Assembly (NCBI RefSeq): GCF_943734655.1
Contig: NC_071354.1
Location: 9,332,001-9,396,000, forward strand
Reading direction: 5' to 3'
From: Sabethes cyaneus
Lineage: Eukaryota > Arthropoda > Insecta > Diptera > Culicidae
DNA: 64,000 nt
Shown: positions 22,071 to 32,905 of the stretch, piece by piece
Numbering within the stretch: the stretch's first letter is position 1
Layout: every line of letters starts with the position of its first letter
Made by a program: the position numbers and the translations under genes
The notes under the pieces: model-generated
The model's database searches: none
Seen by the model: the letters and a program-made list of their open reading frames with translations, nothing else
Told to the model about the DNA's origin: nothing

Positions 22071-24404
22071 GTAAGTATTTATTATGATTAAAAAAAGTAA
22101 TCAGGTGATGTTGAATGAAAATGCAGTAACAAGGTGCACTTTTGCTGGTGTCTTTCCTGGGCTGTATTTTTCCTCTTCCTTCCATGTGCTATCTGCGTAC
22201 GTACGGTAATACCTTCCACGTATGTAGTTGCCTCCGGTAGTTGGGCCATTGTTTCAGGTGCATAATTTAATATGCTTCCGTTCATTGTTTGCTGCCAACC
22301 GAAAGCGGATTGGAGCTCAAAACATGGCCTCAAAAGGCAACGGGAAGTACTACTGGCACTAATAGCGACGTGTTTGAGTAACTAACTTGCCAAGTCACAA
22401 GAAAAACGCGAAACCATCAGAGATGATGCACCGCATTATGTATTATAGGTACTGTTAGCAGCTTGGGCTGGGCTGTGGCTTTTTTCCTCTTCTAGTGAGT
22501 GGTTGCTGGTGTGACTTGATGCGCTCCTCGTCTAGGGCGGATGACGTAATCCGCCGTTTGCTGCATGCAGCAAAAGCTCTCGTCGATGATGTGCTCAATT
22601 CGGTCTATCCCGTACTGCGCTGTTGTTTCTTCTTGCTCGATGGAAGATTATTACGATTCAGTCGTTGAATGTTGTGCTAAATAAAGGTAGTTTGCCAACA
22701 GCTGGCCATCTTCGGGGCGGTTAATCATGTTATTTTGATCTTTCTCATTAGTATTGTATCCATTCTGAAGATAGAAATGTTTCGATGCATTTTTCAGTTC
22801 GATAAAACCAATTAAATGCAATATTAACTACATATTAACGGGTCTCTTAACATATGTTATGTCATGAAGCTTTGATTTGCTGTCATAGTTATATAAATAA
22901 CTGGAACTGAAAGGAGCAAGCAAAAAGTTGACCTTTTCATTGACAAACATTTTATTTTCCAATTCATCGAGACTGTTGTTTTGTTTTACCGTCATAGGTT
23001 GCCCTTCTAATTCTCGTAAAGTCATCGTTTCCCTCTTCATCCAGTCCGCACTGGTTACGATGTTTAATTTCGAAACACTCCAAACTGCGCACAGTGGGAA
23101 AGTGCGCCCACTCGCAGTGCGCGCACGGCCATTTCGCAATTCGTGTGTACCTTGTCGAGAAATCCACTCGAAAGCCATATTTCCTTTCGCCAAGAAACTA
23201 CACGCTGCGACAGTGACCGATGAGATTAGTGTCTGTCTCATGGGGGGAACGGTATGGGGTAACGGAGGGCGCTGGGGAAACTGCAAATCAATCGAATACC
23301 ATCGTCCCACGGGTTTGTTTGCTATACGACCGGCCGAAGGCGGCAACTCAAAAACCACTTTCTATCGCATTTGTATCTGTGCTGTGCGCGGCGTGTGCAG
23401 TGCAAATAATGTGCGAATTTCCGCTTCCAAACGATGGTTGGTAAGGAGCAGGCGGCGAGTGAGTGAAGACCCTGTAGCAACCACGGTAGCAACAACCAGT
23501 GAAATATCACACATCGCAACGGGACCTGGTAAACAACTTTGTCACGCATTTCGCGAACAAACGACCAAATTGAAAACAACACTTAACTTCTACCTTTTTA
23601 CAGCCTTCTATGTTTTCCAACCTCCTACCTATACCGGACGACAACGCAAAGCGGTGCAATCGGACAGAAATAGGCAGAGAATTTATCTTATCGCCTGCCT
23701 GGACTGTCGTGCTGAGCACAAAAACAGCATTTTCGAGCAAAAGCTACCGGAATTCCAAAGCTTGCTTGAATTAAATTCTTCGGAATTTCCCGCACTATCA
23801 CCCACCCCTTCGTATTCTCTATGTACCTATTGGCTAGAGTGGAAAAAACACCAACAACAAGTTTCTACCGAATAGGGCAGCCGGTAACCGTGCTCACCTC
23901 AGCAGCTGGTGTGGGGTTTTGTTGTGTTTTGATAAATCAAACAACTGACCTTCAATTCCTGACACGTTCGATTTGGATGCAATTTGTTTTTCGTTTCAAT
24001 CACACTTTGACGGGCTTGTGAGGTGGTTGGAGATTCTGCGAAATTTATCTTACTGATTACTGGTTCGGGTTTAGTGCGAATTGATATTATCTTCTTTGAG
24101 CTGCTTTCCGATGGTTCAGCAGGTTTAGTCTGTCTGATAGTTGATTCGCAGAATTGTTCGTTTACGTTTTATTTGAATGTTTGTTAGTGCAGTCGATTTT
24201 CCTAGTATTATACAGGGTTCGGCACTGTAACCAATTTCAGACTGTTGCCGCGGCCATCAACGGAGTTAAAATGCAATAGAGTGATAGAAATTACAACCAG
24301 CGATTGTCATCAAACGACTGCAACGTCCTCTGAGAGGGCTCAAAAGGGAAAAGGGGACTTAAGCTAATTCCACGACGAACTGCCAATTAAATGACTAAAG
24401 AATT
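22071..24404. other. Probable intron or intergenic sequence
   Basis: Apart from the unexplained open frame at 22928-23875, nothing is recognised. GC content is higher than in the flanking transposon regions, and no inverted-repeat element is apparent. Confidence 0.35.
22928..23875 (+). CDS. Long open frame of unknown status, 315 residues
   Basis: The frame is open for 948 bases, unusually long for this region. I recognise no domain, signal peptide or repeat. The overlapping minus-strand frame (22828-23358, 176 residues) is also open, and the residue composition (many Cys, Arg and Ser from mixed codons) looks like chance translation of moderately GC-rich DNA. No splice context argues for it. 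Listed for completeness and probably not a gene. Confidence 0.15.
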   Translation: MTFSLTNILFSNSSRLLFCFTVIGCPSNSRKVIVSLFIQSALVTMFNFETLQTAHSGKVRPLAVRARPFRNSCVPCREIHSKAIFPFAKKLHAATVTDEISVCLMGGTVWGNGGRWGNCKSIEYHRPTGLFAIRPAEGGNSKTTFYRICICAVRGVCSANNVRISASKRWLVRSRRRVSEDPVATTVATTSEISHIATGPGKQLCHAFREQTTKLKTTLNFYLFTAFYVFQPPTYTGRQRKAVQSDRNRQRIYLIACLDCRAEHKNSIFEQKLPEFQSLLELNSSEFPALSPTPSYSLCTYWLEWKKHQQQVSTE

Positions 24405-24790
24405 GAAAATATCTGATGGAAGCAACACCCGCCACAAATAATGGCATGGGCCACTGTACTTCATTGAGTCTAGCGTCGAAGTAAATGCGGCATAATATCA
24501 GAAAAGTGTTCTGGAGGATACTTTGTAGCCATGGGCAGCCAACCGTGTTGGTCTCGCAAAGCGCAAGTGAGCCAAAAATAGCTGAAAAACAACGTTCAGA
24601 GCTTCATTACGACCACAAGGCAGCGCACGAGTCCACCAAACGCAAATCTAATGGATTGCTCTGTCTGGGCCTTTTTGGAGAGCAAGATCCGAGCTAAAAA
24701 ATACAACAACTACGAGAAGCTTGAAGAAAGTCGTTATTCGTGAGTTGGCCAAAATACCGGCAAGCCACCTTCCAGTGGAATGGGTCTCAA
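24405..24790 (+). pseudogene. Tc1/mariner-type transposase fragment
   Basis: Frame-shifted pieces follow the C-terminal half of an IS630/Tc1/mariner (ITmD37-like) transposase: IMAWA near 24440, then FLESKIRAKKYNNYEKLEE near 24670-24730 and a match to REWAKIP just after. The catalytic aspartates are not preserved. No inverted ends found. Confidence 0.65.
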
Positions 24791-24959
24791 GGTCATAGTT
24801 AAGGTGGTCATATCGAACCAAGGTGAATGGAATCTGAATTTCTGATTTTTTTTCACACTTTCTGTACTTTGAAATAAAAAAAAAGTTCTAAACCGAACTT
24901 ATGGCCTTTTGAATAGGTCAGTTCACATTGGATCGAGTGTTGGTGATCTTGATACGCGA

Positions 24960-27900
24960 AACTGGAGCGACCATTACTCAAAACATGAAATCATGATCGT
25001 CGTTTCAACCTTCAGGTTGGTCAGGAGGAGAAATCCAAACCGGTGATTGAGGGATTCAGCGTACATCCACTGATCAACGAATTAAGCCTAGGAGTTATCG
25101 ACTTTGTCGCCTCCAAGAACATGACCTTACGTAGTATTTTCTTTCGGCACAAACTCATTCAAAAGTACTCCCCCGGAGGTCACCAATTCTGTGATTCAGA
25201 ATCACAGATCGATCACATTTTGATCGACTGCTGCGGAAGAATAGCGAAGATGTCCGTCACCTTGAAGGCAAGAAAGGTGATGGATAACTTCAAGAATAAT
25301 TCGATTCGAGACGTGGCCAAGAAGGTCAATTTTTCCATCTGGTCGCGGACCGGACTTCATGTATTCAAGGTAAGAAAGGTGCCTAACCCAACCGATAAAC
25401 AGAATACGGTTGCAAGTCCCGCGCCAGAAAGCTGAATTAGACGACGAGCCGTACAATAAAGCGGATATCAAGCAGATCCCCGGTCTGGAAGTTTTCGTCG
25501 GCAAGTCCCGTCTGGATGTTCCGGAGAAGTTCCAGAAGAAAAAGAAGAAGGTCGACAAATTTGCCAAGAAGTACTTGGTGTGGCGTACATAACGACCTGC
25601 ACTATCAACAGCCAAATATATAAAGAAGAATGCCTCCAGAAGCGCCTGCTGCCCTTCCTCCAGTCCCGCGAACTGCGCCCAACAGAAAAATTATGGGTGA
25701 TTATGAAGGGTAAGCTCTGGAAAACAGAGAAGATCCTCAAAAACGACCTGGATTTGAAAAAAGAGTGGGTGAAAGTGCGTAAGAAAGATGGCGCAATTGT
25801 TACACAGGATTTGATGAGTAGCGTAAGTCCAAGGTCATTATCGACGTCAGATCCTATCGAAACGTTCACTCTGACCCCTACCTAGTGATGGTTAAGATGT
25901 GCCCAAGACTCCGTTGTGAACATTCGGTACCGACGCCTCGGATAGATATCGCGCGGCTGAAGCAGCCAGGCGTCGCCGCAAACTACGCGCATTCACTCAA
26001 AGCTGTGCTGTCGGAAGAGGACAAGCTGGACGAAGCCCCTCTCGAGGACTGCTGGAACACTATCAAAACAGTCACCACCAGTGTAGCGGAGAGCTCCATC
26101 GAGCATGTGGCCCGGAATCAGCGGAACGATTGGTTTGACGATGAATCTTAGAGGGTGATGGATGAGGAGAACGCTGCGCGGGCGGCCAAGACGCGCAGTG
26201 CCACACGTCAGAACGTGGAAAGACACAAACAGAAGAAGATGCAGCGAAACCAAATCTTTCGGGAGAAAAAGTGCAACCTGGAAGAGCAGGAATATGCAGA
26301 GTTGGAGCGGCTGCATCGTTCTCAGGAAACGCGGAAGTTCTACCAGAAACTGAACGGATCCCGCAAAGGCTTTGTGCCGCGACCCGAAATGTGTCGGGAT
26401 AAGACTGGCAGTATTCTGACGGACGATCGTGAGGTGGCCGATAGGTGGAAGCAGCACTTCGACGAACACCTGAATGACGCCCAGGCGGAGAACCATGGCG
26501 GCGGGGAAAGCTATTTCGACGGTGCAACAAACGGGGAAGAGGCACCAGCCCTAACGATAGGCGAAGATAAGGAGGCCATCATGCAGCTAAAGAACAATAA
26601 GTCAGTTGGAAAAGATGGCATCGGAGCGGAGCTTATTAAAATGGGACCAGAAAAGCTGGCCGTTTGTCTACACCGACTAATTGTTAGAATTTGGGATACG
26701 AAAAAGCTACCGAAGAAATGGAAAGATGGGGTTATCTGCCCGATCTATAAAAAGGGCGACAAGTTGGACTTTGAGAATTATCGAGCGGTCACCGTTCTCA
26801 ATGCCGCCTATAAAGTGCTGTCCCAAATCATTTTCCGCCGTCTATCACCAATTGCGAATAGGTTTGTGGGAACTTATCAAGCCTGCTTCGTTGCAGGTCG
26901 GTCTACAACGGATCAAATATTTACACTGCGGCAAATCCTCCAAAAGAGCCGTGAATACAGAGTTCCCACGCATCATTTGTTCGTTGACTTCAAAGCCGCA
27001 TATGATACCATCGACCGGAAAGAGCTATGCTAAATCATGGACGAGAACAGCTTCCACAGGAAGCTCAACAAACTGATTAAATCTACGATGGATGGTACAC
27101 AATGCTGTGTTCGGATTTCGGGTGGATTGTCAAGTTCATTCGAATCACACAGAGGGCTTCATCAAGGTGATGGTCTTTCATGCCTGCTGTTCAACATAGC
27201 GCTACAAGGTGTTATGAACAGAGCGGATATCAACACTCAGGTCACGATATTCAACAAATCTAGTCAATTCGTCTGCTTTGCCGATGACATGGATATTATC
27301 GGCAGAACATCTGCGGCGGTGGCTGAACAGTACATCAGACTAAAGCGCGAAGCAGAAAAGATTGGGTTAAAGGTAAATACGTCTAAAACAAAGTACATGC
27401 TGGCCAGCGGAACCGAGGCCGAACGACACCGCTTGGGCAGTAGTGTATTGATCGACGGCAATGAGTTTGAGGTAGTCGATGAATTTGTCTACCTTGGCTC
27501 ACTGGTAACGGCGGACAATGATACCAGCCGTGAGATTCGGAGGCGTATTATCAGCGGAAGTCGTGCTAACTATGGGCTCCACAAGCAATTGCGGTTGAGC
27601 CCCGTACAAAGTGCACCTTGTACAAGACGCTTATTAGACCGGTTGATCTTTACGGGCATGAAACATGGACAATGCTCGAGGAGGACCTGCCAGTGCTCGG
27701 AGTTTTCGAATGACGAGTGCTAAGAACGATCTTCACCGTACAGGAGAACGGAGTATGGAGGCGGAGGATGAACCATGAACTCACACAGCTCTATGGCGAA
27801 CCCAGTATCCAGAAGGTTGCTAAAGCTGGACGGAAACGATGTGCAGGACATGTTGCAAGAATGCCGGACAACTTCCCTGCAAAGATGGTGTTCGCCTCAA

Positions 27901-28093
27901 ATCCGGTAGGAACAAGACGACCAGGAGCGCAGCGAGCAAGATGGTTAGACCAGGTGGAGCGAGATCTGGCGGAGAGTACTCGGTGCCCGAGGAATTGGAG
28001 AGCGGTAGCCCTCAACCGAGTTACATGGAGAAACTTTATTCAACAGGCTTTGTCTTAAGACGGCAAGCCACCTAAGTGAGTAAGTAAGTAAGT
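24960..28093 (+). mobile_element. RTE-type non-LTR retrotransposon, 5'-truncated relic
   Basis: The endonuclease C-terminal half (24960-25280: GVIDFVASKNMTLRS, QIDHILID) is split by a transposase fragment and resumes at about 25868 (SDPYLVMVKM). The linker (25885-26151; WFDDES, then a stop) leads into the reverse transcriptase. Frame 26155-27033 has KDGIGAELIKMGPEKL, CPIYKKGDKLDFENYRAV, FVAGRSTTDQIF and FVDFKAAYDTIDR. After one stop (27031-27033) the same frame continues at 27037-27723 with HQGDGLSCLLFNIAL, catalytic FADDMDI and DEFVYLGSLVTADNDTSR. A frameshift near 27605 leads to the C-terminus (27717-28058; RKRCAGHVARMPDN, RPGAQRARWLDQVERDL, NWRAVALNR). The tail is (TAAG)n at 28077-28093. 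It is the best preserved non-LTR element here, with only two stops and one frameshift after 25885. Confidence 0.9.
25285..25865 (+). mobile_element. ITmD37D-type transposase fragment inside the RTE
   Basis: The inserted block encodes, over two frames, pieces of a mosquito ITmD37D-like transposase: RDVAKKVNF, HVFKVRKVPNPTDKQN, then DIKQIPGLEVF, KFAKKYLVW, INSQIYKEECLQKRLLPFL and LRPTEKLWVIMKGKL. The segment holding the second catalytic aspartate (between RLLPFL and LRPTEKLW) is deleted. The RTE endonuclease continues on both sides. No inverted termini are visible, so the insert is truncated. Confidence 0.75.
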
Positions 28094-28805
28094 TTGTTCG
28101 ACAAAGCTATAAAGCATAAAGCTTGCTGCGTAAAAAGTTAAAATACCCAGACAGCTTTACTTACTTGAAAATATATAGCCGTGAGTAAAAAATGTAATCC
28201 CGATCGATTTGGTTTACAGCGACCATAATATCCGCTAGAATATATAGTAAATTTTCAGCAGTTTCCGTAGTTGTGCAGCATATGTGCATTAAATTTTATC
28301 ATGCAAATCGTGGAATAATAAGCGGCTAAAATTAACGCACCCGTGGCAATCACCATTTGCTGCCACTATGCACGAATGGTATACGGAGCACGCGTTAGGA
28401 ACGAACCGCATCCGACATATCTAAACATATCTAAACCGAAAGCAGCGATGAAGCTTCGCGCATTCAAGTGAATACAGTGATACTTTTAATAGAGTCATCT
28501 ATCACATCAATAGACGTCTACCACAGCGCCATTAAAATTTTACAATTTTTGAAAACCAGTCAAACCAACCAGTTTTGAAAACGAAATAAATATATGTATT
28601 CTATTAGTCAATCTTAGTTACAGTTTGTTTTGATGAATTTTTGTTTGGTGACCGAAAAATGCTAGAAAACGGCAATATGGTTTCGCATTAAAAATTGATT
28701 TCGGTATTGCACTCTAATATTTTTCATAATAGCAACAATAAATCTGTATGCTCAGAGTGTTACCATATTAATAGCACTATAAAAAAACAGTTTTATTGCG
28801 GTTTG
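28094..28805. other. AT-rich sequence, nothing recognised
   Basis: No frame over 60 residues and no repeat boundary seen between the RTE tail and the Penelope-like element. Confidence 0.4.
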
Positions 28806-31440
28806 ATAAGCCAGTATTTTTTTAAGGGCGGACAAAAGTAATAAAACCGTCATAATGGACAGAACTGATGATCAGATGCTCATAAAAATTAACAAGGTCC
28901 ATACAGGTAACGGAGGACTAATCACCTTGCCGAAATGGTAAAACCTATGTGTAAAACTATTCAGAATCTCAAAAATGTTATTATTGGTTATACCTGGAAA
29001 AGTCTTCGTATATCCTGTTCTTCCGAGAAAGAACGGCCTCCCAAAATTCCACAAACCTGGAATGAAATGAGGGAATTTATTTCTGCAGTAGGATTTCCAA
29101 CCGAAAAAGTAGCAAAGTGGTTTCTAAAAGAGTTTCAAGCTAGGCCAACGAAATTTCCAAGCCGATCAGTTAAGAGCACATGGGATTTCATTGAAAATTT
29201 AAAAACTTCGGGTATCATAAGAACTGAGGAAATGATGATATCATTTGATGTAACGGCCCTGTTCCCTTATGTTCCGGTGAACGAATCCGTAAAACTTTTT
29301 TAAAATTGGCTGCTTTCACAACGTAGTAGAAATGAGTGGAAAACAAACGTTAAGGGCTACTTGAGATCGACCCAACTTTGTACAGAGGAAAATTATTTCG
29401 AATTTAGAGGCAACTTTTATAGGCAAACTAGCTGACCCGACAAACTTCGTATTGCCACAAATTAACCTGTGTTGTACATAAATCATGAATCTCGGATGAT
29501 CTTTGTCACAATCTCGAGTTTTGCAAGCCCCCCAGTGGGCGGCGCTTCCGACGGCGGGTCACCGGCAACACTCGCGACCGTCTCGTCCTGAATGATCTAG
29601 TGTTACTATAGATAGTTTTTGTGGTCTTGTATTGACTAATGTTTTATGGAAGAGTCTCGAATTTGTCGAGTTCGATTAGTTTTTGAATTTCGCAAAAATT
29701 TCTGTTTTATTTGTATGAGAGTCCATATCCCCCTACCACAGGGGTGAGAGGTCTAAAACTATCGTAAAATGAATTCAAGACTCCAAAATCTCCCACATGC
29801 CAAATTTGGTTCCCTTTGCTTGATTAGTTATCAAGTTATAAGGAAATTTGAATTTCATTTGTATGGGAGCTCCACTCTTAAAAGGGGAAGGGGTCGTAAT
29901 TCACCATAGAAAAGATTTCTGCCATCTAAAACTCCCACATGCCAAATTTGGTTCCATTTGATTGATTAGTTCTCGAGATAAGAGGAAATTTGCATTTCAT
30001 TTGTATGGAAGCCCACCCTCTTAAAGGGGAGATGGGCCATAACTCGCTTTCTAAAGAAGAGAGGGGTCTCAATTCACCATAGAAAAAAATCTTGCGTCCA
30101 AAACCACTTACATGTCAAATTTGGTTCCATTTGCTTGATTAGTTCTCGAGTTATGAGGAAATTTGTTTTTCATTTGTATAGGAGAACCCCCCCCCCCCTC
30201 CCTCTTAAAGTGGGGAAATCCATAGAAAATATACCATAGAAAATATTCTCGCCTACAAAAACACCGACATGATAAATTTGGTTCCCTATGATTGATTAGT
30301 TCTAGAGTTATGAGGAAATTTGTATTTTTTTTGTATGAGAGTCCCCCCCTCCTAAAAAGGTAAGGGGTCCTAATTCATCAAAGAAATAATGGTTGCCTCC
30401 AAAAACACCCACATGCCAAATATGGTTCCATTTGCTTGATTAGTTCTCGAATTATGAGGAAATTTGTATTTTATTTGTGTAGAAGCACCCCCTCTTAAAG
30501 TTGGGAGGGGTCCTAATTCACCATAGAAAATATTTTTGCCTCCAGAAACCTCCACATGCCAAATTTGGTTCTATTTGCTTGATTAGTTCTCGAGTTATGA
30601 GGAAATTTGTATGGAAGCCCCCCCTCTTAAAGAGGAGAGGAGTTATAATTCCCCTTATAAAAGGGGAGGGGTCTCAATTTACCATAGAATAAATTCTTGT
30701 CACCGGAAACACCCACATGCCAAATTTTGTTCTATTTGCTTGATTAGTTGTCGAGTTATGCAGAAATTTGTGTTTCATTTGTATGGGAGCCCCCCCTCTT
30801 AGTGGGGGGAGGGGTTTCTAACCATCACTAAAACCTTTCCTGGCCCCAAAAAACCTCTACATGCATATTTTCATGCCGATTGGTTCAGTAGTTTTCGATT
30901 CTATAAGGAACATACGGATAGACAGACAGACAGACAGACAGAAATCTTTCTTTATAGGTATAGATGAAGGGAGCCCCAATGGAGAATCCGCTGTCACCTT
31001 TCTTATGTAAGCTATTTATAGCAAACATAGATAATAAATTAAATTAAATACTTGTTTTACTAGACCGATGGTGGAGATATGTGGATGACATTTTTTGTAT
31101 TTTAAAACAAGAGGTTTTTGCATACTCTCTTTAAAATACTCAATAATGTCTACAGAGATAGTAATTTTACATTCAAGAAGCAACAAAACAACAGACTTCC
31201 ATTCTTGGAGGTTGTCCCGTACAAGAAATTCCACAAGTTTTGATTTCGAAATTTATAGGAAATCCACTAATACCAAACGGGTGATACCTGTCACGTCCAA
31301 CCAATCATTTCAAAACAAAATGATCTCTTTTCACCACATGTTTCCATATTCATTGTGTAGAATCACTTCCACTAAGTGAGGAAAAAAATGAGATACAATT
31401 AAAATATATTTTCGAGATCGCCAGTTTGAATGGTTATAAG
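28806..31440 (+). mobile_element. Penelope-like element 1, split by insertion
   Basis: Before the insertion: a match to the ADKGNKVVIMD block (28830), then the 122-residue frame at 28935-29303 (EMREFISAVGFPTEKVAKWF; ISFDVTALFPYVPVNESVK), which is the Penelope-type reverse transcriptase core. After the insertion (from 30964) the same protein resumes with a match to KGAPMGNPLSPFLC and intact catalytic RWWRYVDDIFCIL (31070), then LPFLEV (31197). The GIY-YIG endonuclease part is absent. Frameshifts and stops are frequent. Confidence 0.82.
29427..30963 (+). mobile_element. Minisatellite-bearing element, full copy
   Basis: Inserted between two adjacent parts of the Penelope reverse transcriptase, so its ends are known within a few bases. 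It starts ACTAGCTGACCCGACAAAC, has a GC-rich head (29520-29590), then about seven diverged tandem units of roughly 140-170 bases. Each unit contains CTTGATTAGTTCTCGAGTTA and a C-rich/G-rich pair CCCCCCTCTTAAAG ... GGGGAGGGG. The end is (CAGA)n followed by TTTATAGGTATAGAT. Short open frames inside are repeat artefacts. Family name not known to me. Confidence 0.8.
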
Positions 31441-31599
31441 AAAGAAACCATCCAAGCCATTTCGGTCGTCGCTCTCGCTCGTAGTTGCAATCCAGTGATT
31501 GACACCGCATCTCTCGTGAGATGGTCCGCGCTCTTATCCGCGTGACTGAACAAGGGCGTCAGATAAAGAAAAGAAGAAGTAAAGCAAAGTTTGTATCCA

Positions 31600-31870
31600 T
31601 CCATTCTAGTGTACCGTTTGTGCTCACAAGCTTTTGGCGGTGGTTTGCTTCGTGAGCGGGTTGTGCAGAAAGACGGTATGAGGTTATGCACTCGCGAGTG
31701 TGTAAGTGGCAGGATGCCTGCACACAGCACCAACGGTTGTTTGTCGCACACTTTCGCCAGTGGAGTAAGCGTTGGATCCTATGCTTCTTACACTCGTTCG
31801 CCTAAGAGTTGCTTCTCGCTCTATTTGCAACATTGGCTATTAGTGTCTATCTTTGACTTCTAGGAGAACC
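31600..31870 (+). repeat. Dispersed repeat R1, partial copy
   Basis: Resembles 32690-32905 in the same orientation (TGCAGAAAGA, then TTCTCGCTC and ATTTGCAACATTG) and the reverse complement of 56036-56250. Non-coding. Confidence 0.55.
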
Positions 31871-32129
31871 TATGATTGATTCCGTGCGCCTTCTGTGCTC
31901 ATTTGGGTTTTCGTCTTTTGGAGATTCTACCTCCGATACCGGGTCAGATTTATGCAGTTTCCAAATAATGTGTTTGTTTTCTTCCTGATTCACAGCCGGA
32001 AGAGATTTCAAACGGACTTGTCCAGATCCTGTAACCAACAATGTGAGAGCCACAGAGAACCATGATATGAACGCCAATCGCTTCTCTGTCAATTGGTGAT
32101 AATTTTTTATGTGCGACATGACATAATGT

Positions 32130-32290
32130 CCTTGTCCTAGTCCCTGACAGCCCAGTTTGCTTCCAGGTACGATGCTGGTCTACCAAACCAGTCGTGGTAT
32201 GTTCGAATCTCGGTTAGGCGGTTCTTGCTAGGTAGAGTCAGTAGGACCATTGCATTTTTTACGATTTCCCTGTGTGGGGATCGAGTCCGG
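32130..32290 (+). mobile_element. tRNA-derived SINE copy
   Basis: An A-box-like start (GGTACGATGCTGG), the phrase AACCAGTCGTGGTATGTTCG, then a B box GTTCGAATCTCGG and AGAGTCAGTAGGACC match the copies at 54609 and 54977. Probably related to mosquito SINEs such as Feilai, but the family assignment is inference. Confidence 0.65.
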
Positions 32291-32487
32291 ATCATATTCA
32301 CGGGTTCGGATGATTCATGGCTCGTAACAGTCGATGATTGTTTATAGACGGGGACGAGGCAGAATTTGTGTGTGAAAAAAACGTCAGCGATAGTTGAATT
32401 AAAACTTTCAGGATGTGTCGCACGCTTATGTAAAGCTTATTGAGATTACTTTTTACCAGTGTCCACACGAAATGCGAAATCCACACT

Positions 32488-32905
32488 CGTGTGGTTTAAA
32501 TTTCTTACACACGCATACTCGGTTTAACGAACAAGCCGGCATAAGCATCCCTTTCGGACTCTCACTGTTATTCATTCATGCACTGCGAGTTGTTGCGAGT
32601 GTGTATTTAGCTAACAGCCACGGTTGTCGCTCTCGATCGTCATAGCAGGCTCGCACTCCAGTTACCGGTGAGTAGAATCGAGGACGGAGATGAAGAAGCA
32701 ACCTCACGGCACGCAACTAGTTGTTCACGAGTTGTTTACCTCACGAGTGGGCTATGCAGAAAGATGCTGCGAGGCTGTGCGTTCGCTAGCGTGTAATTAG
32801 TAGAACAACACAACACACACACAACACCAGCAGCTGTTTGTCTTGAGCCTGCGATAGTGGCATCGTTGGCTTCTCGCTCGATTTGCAACATTGTTTTTTA
32901 AAGTC
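32488..32905 (+). repeat. Dispersed repeat R1, long copy
   Basis: About 410 bases matching the reverse complement of 56036-56440, including the region translating as SIPFGLSLLFIHALR on this strand. The 3' part also matches 31600-31870. No inverted ends or coding potential. Confidence 0.6.

Noticed and set aside
22828..23358. 176-residue minus-strand frame
   Set aside because: Overlaps another open frame on the opposite strand; stop-poor composition explains both.
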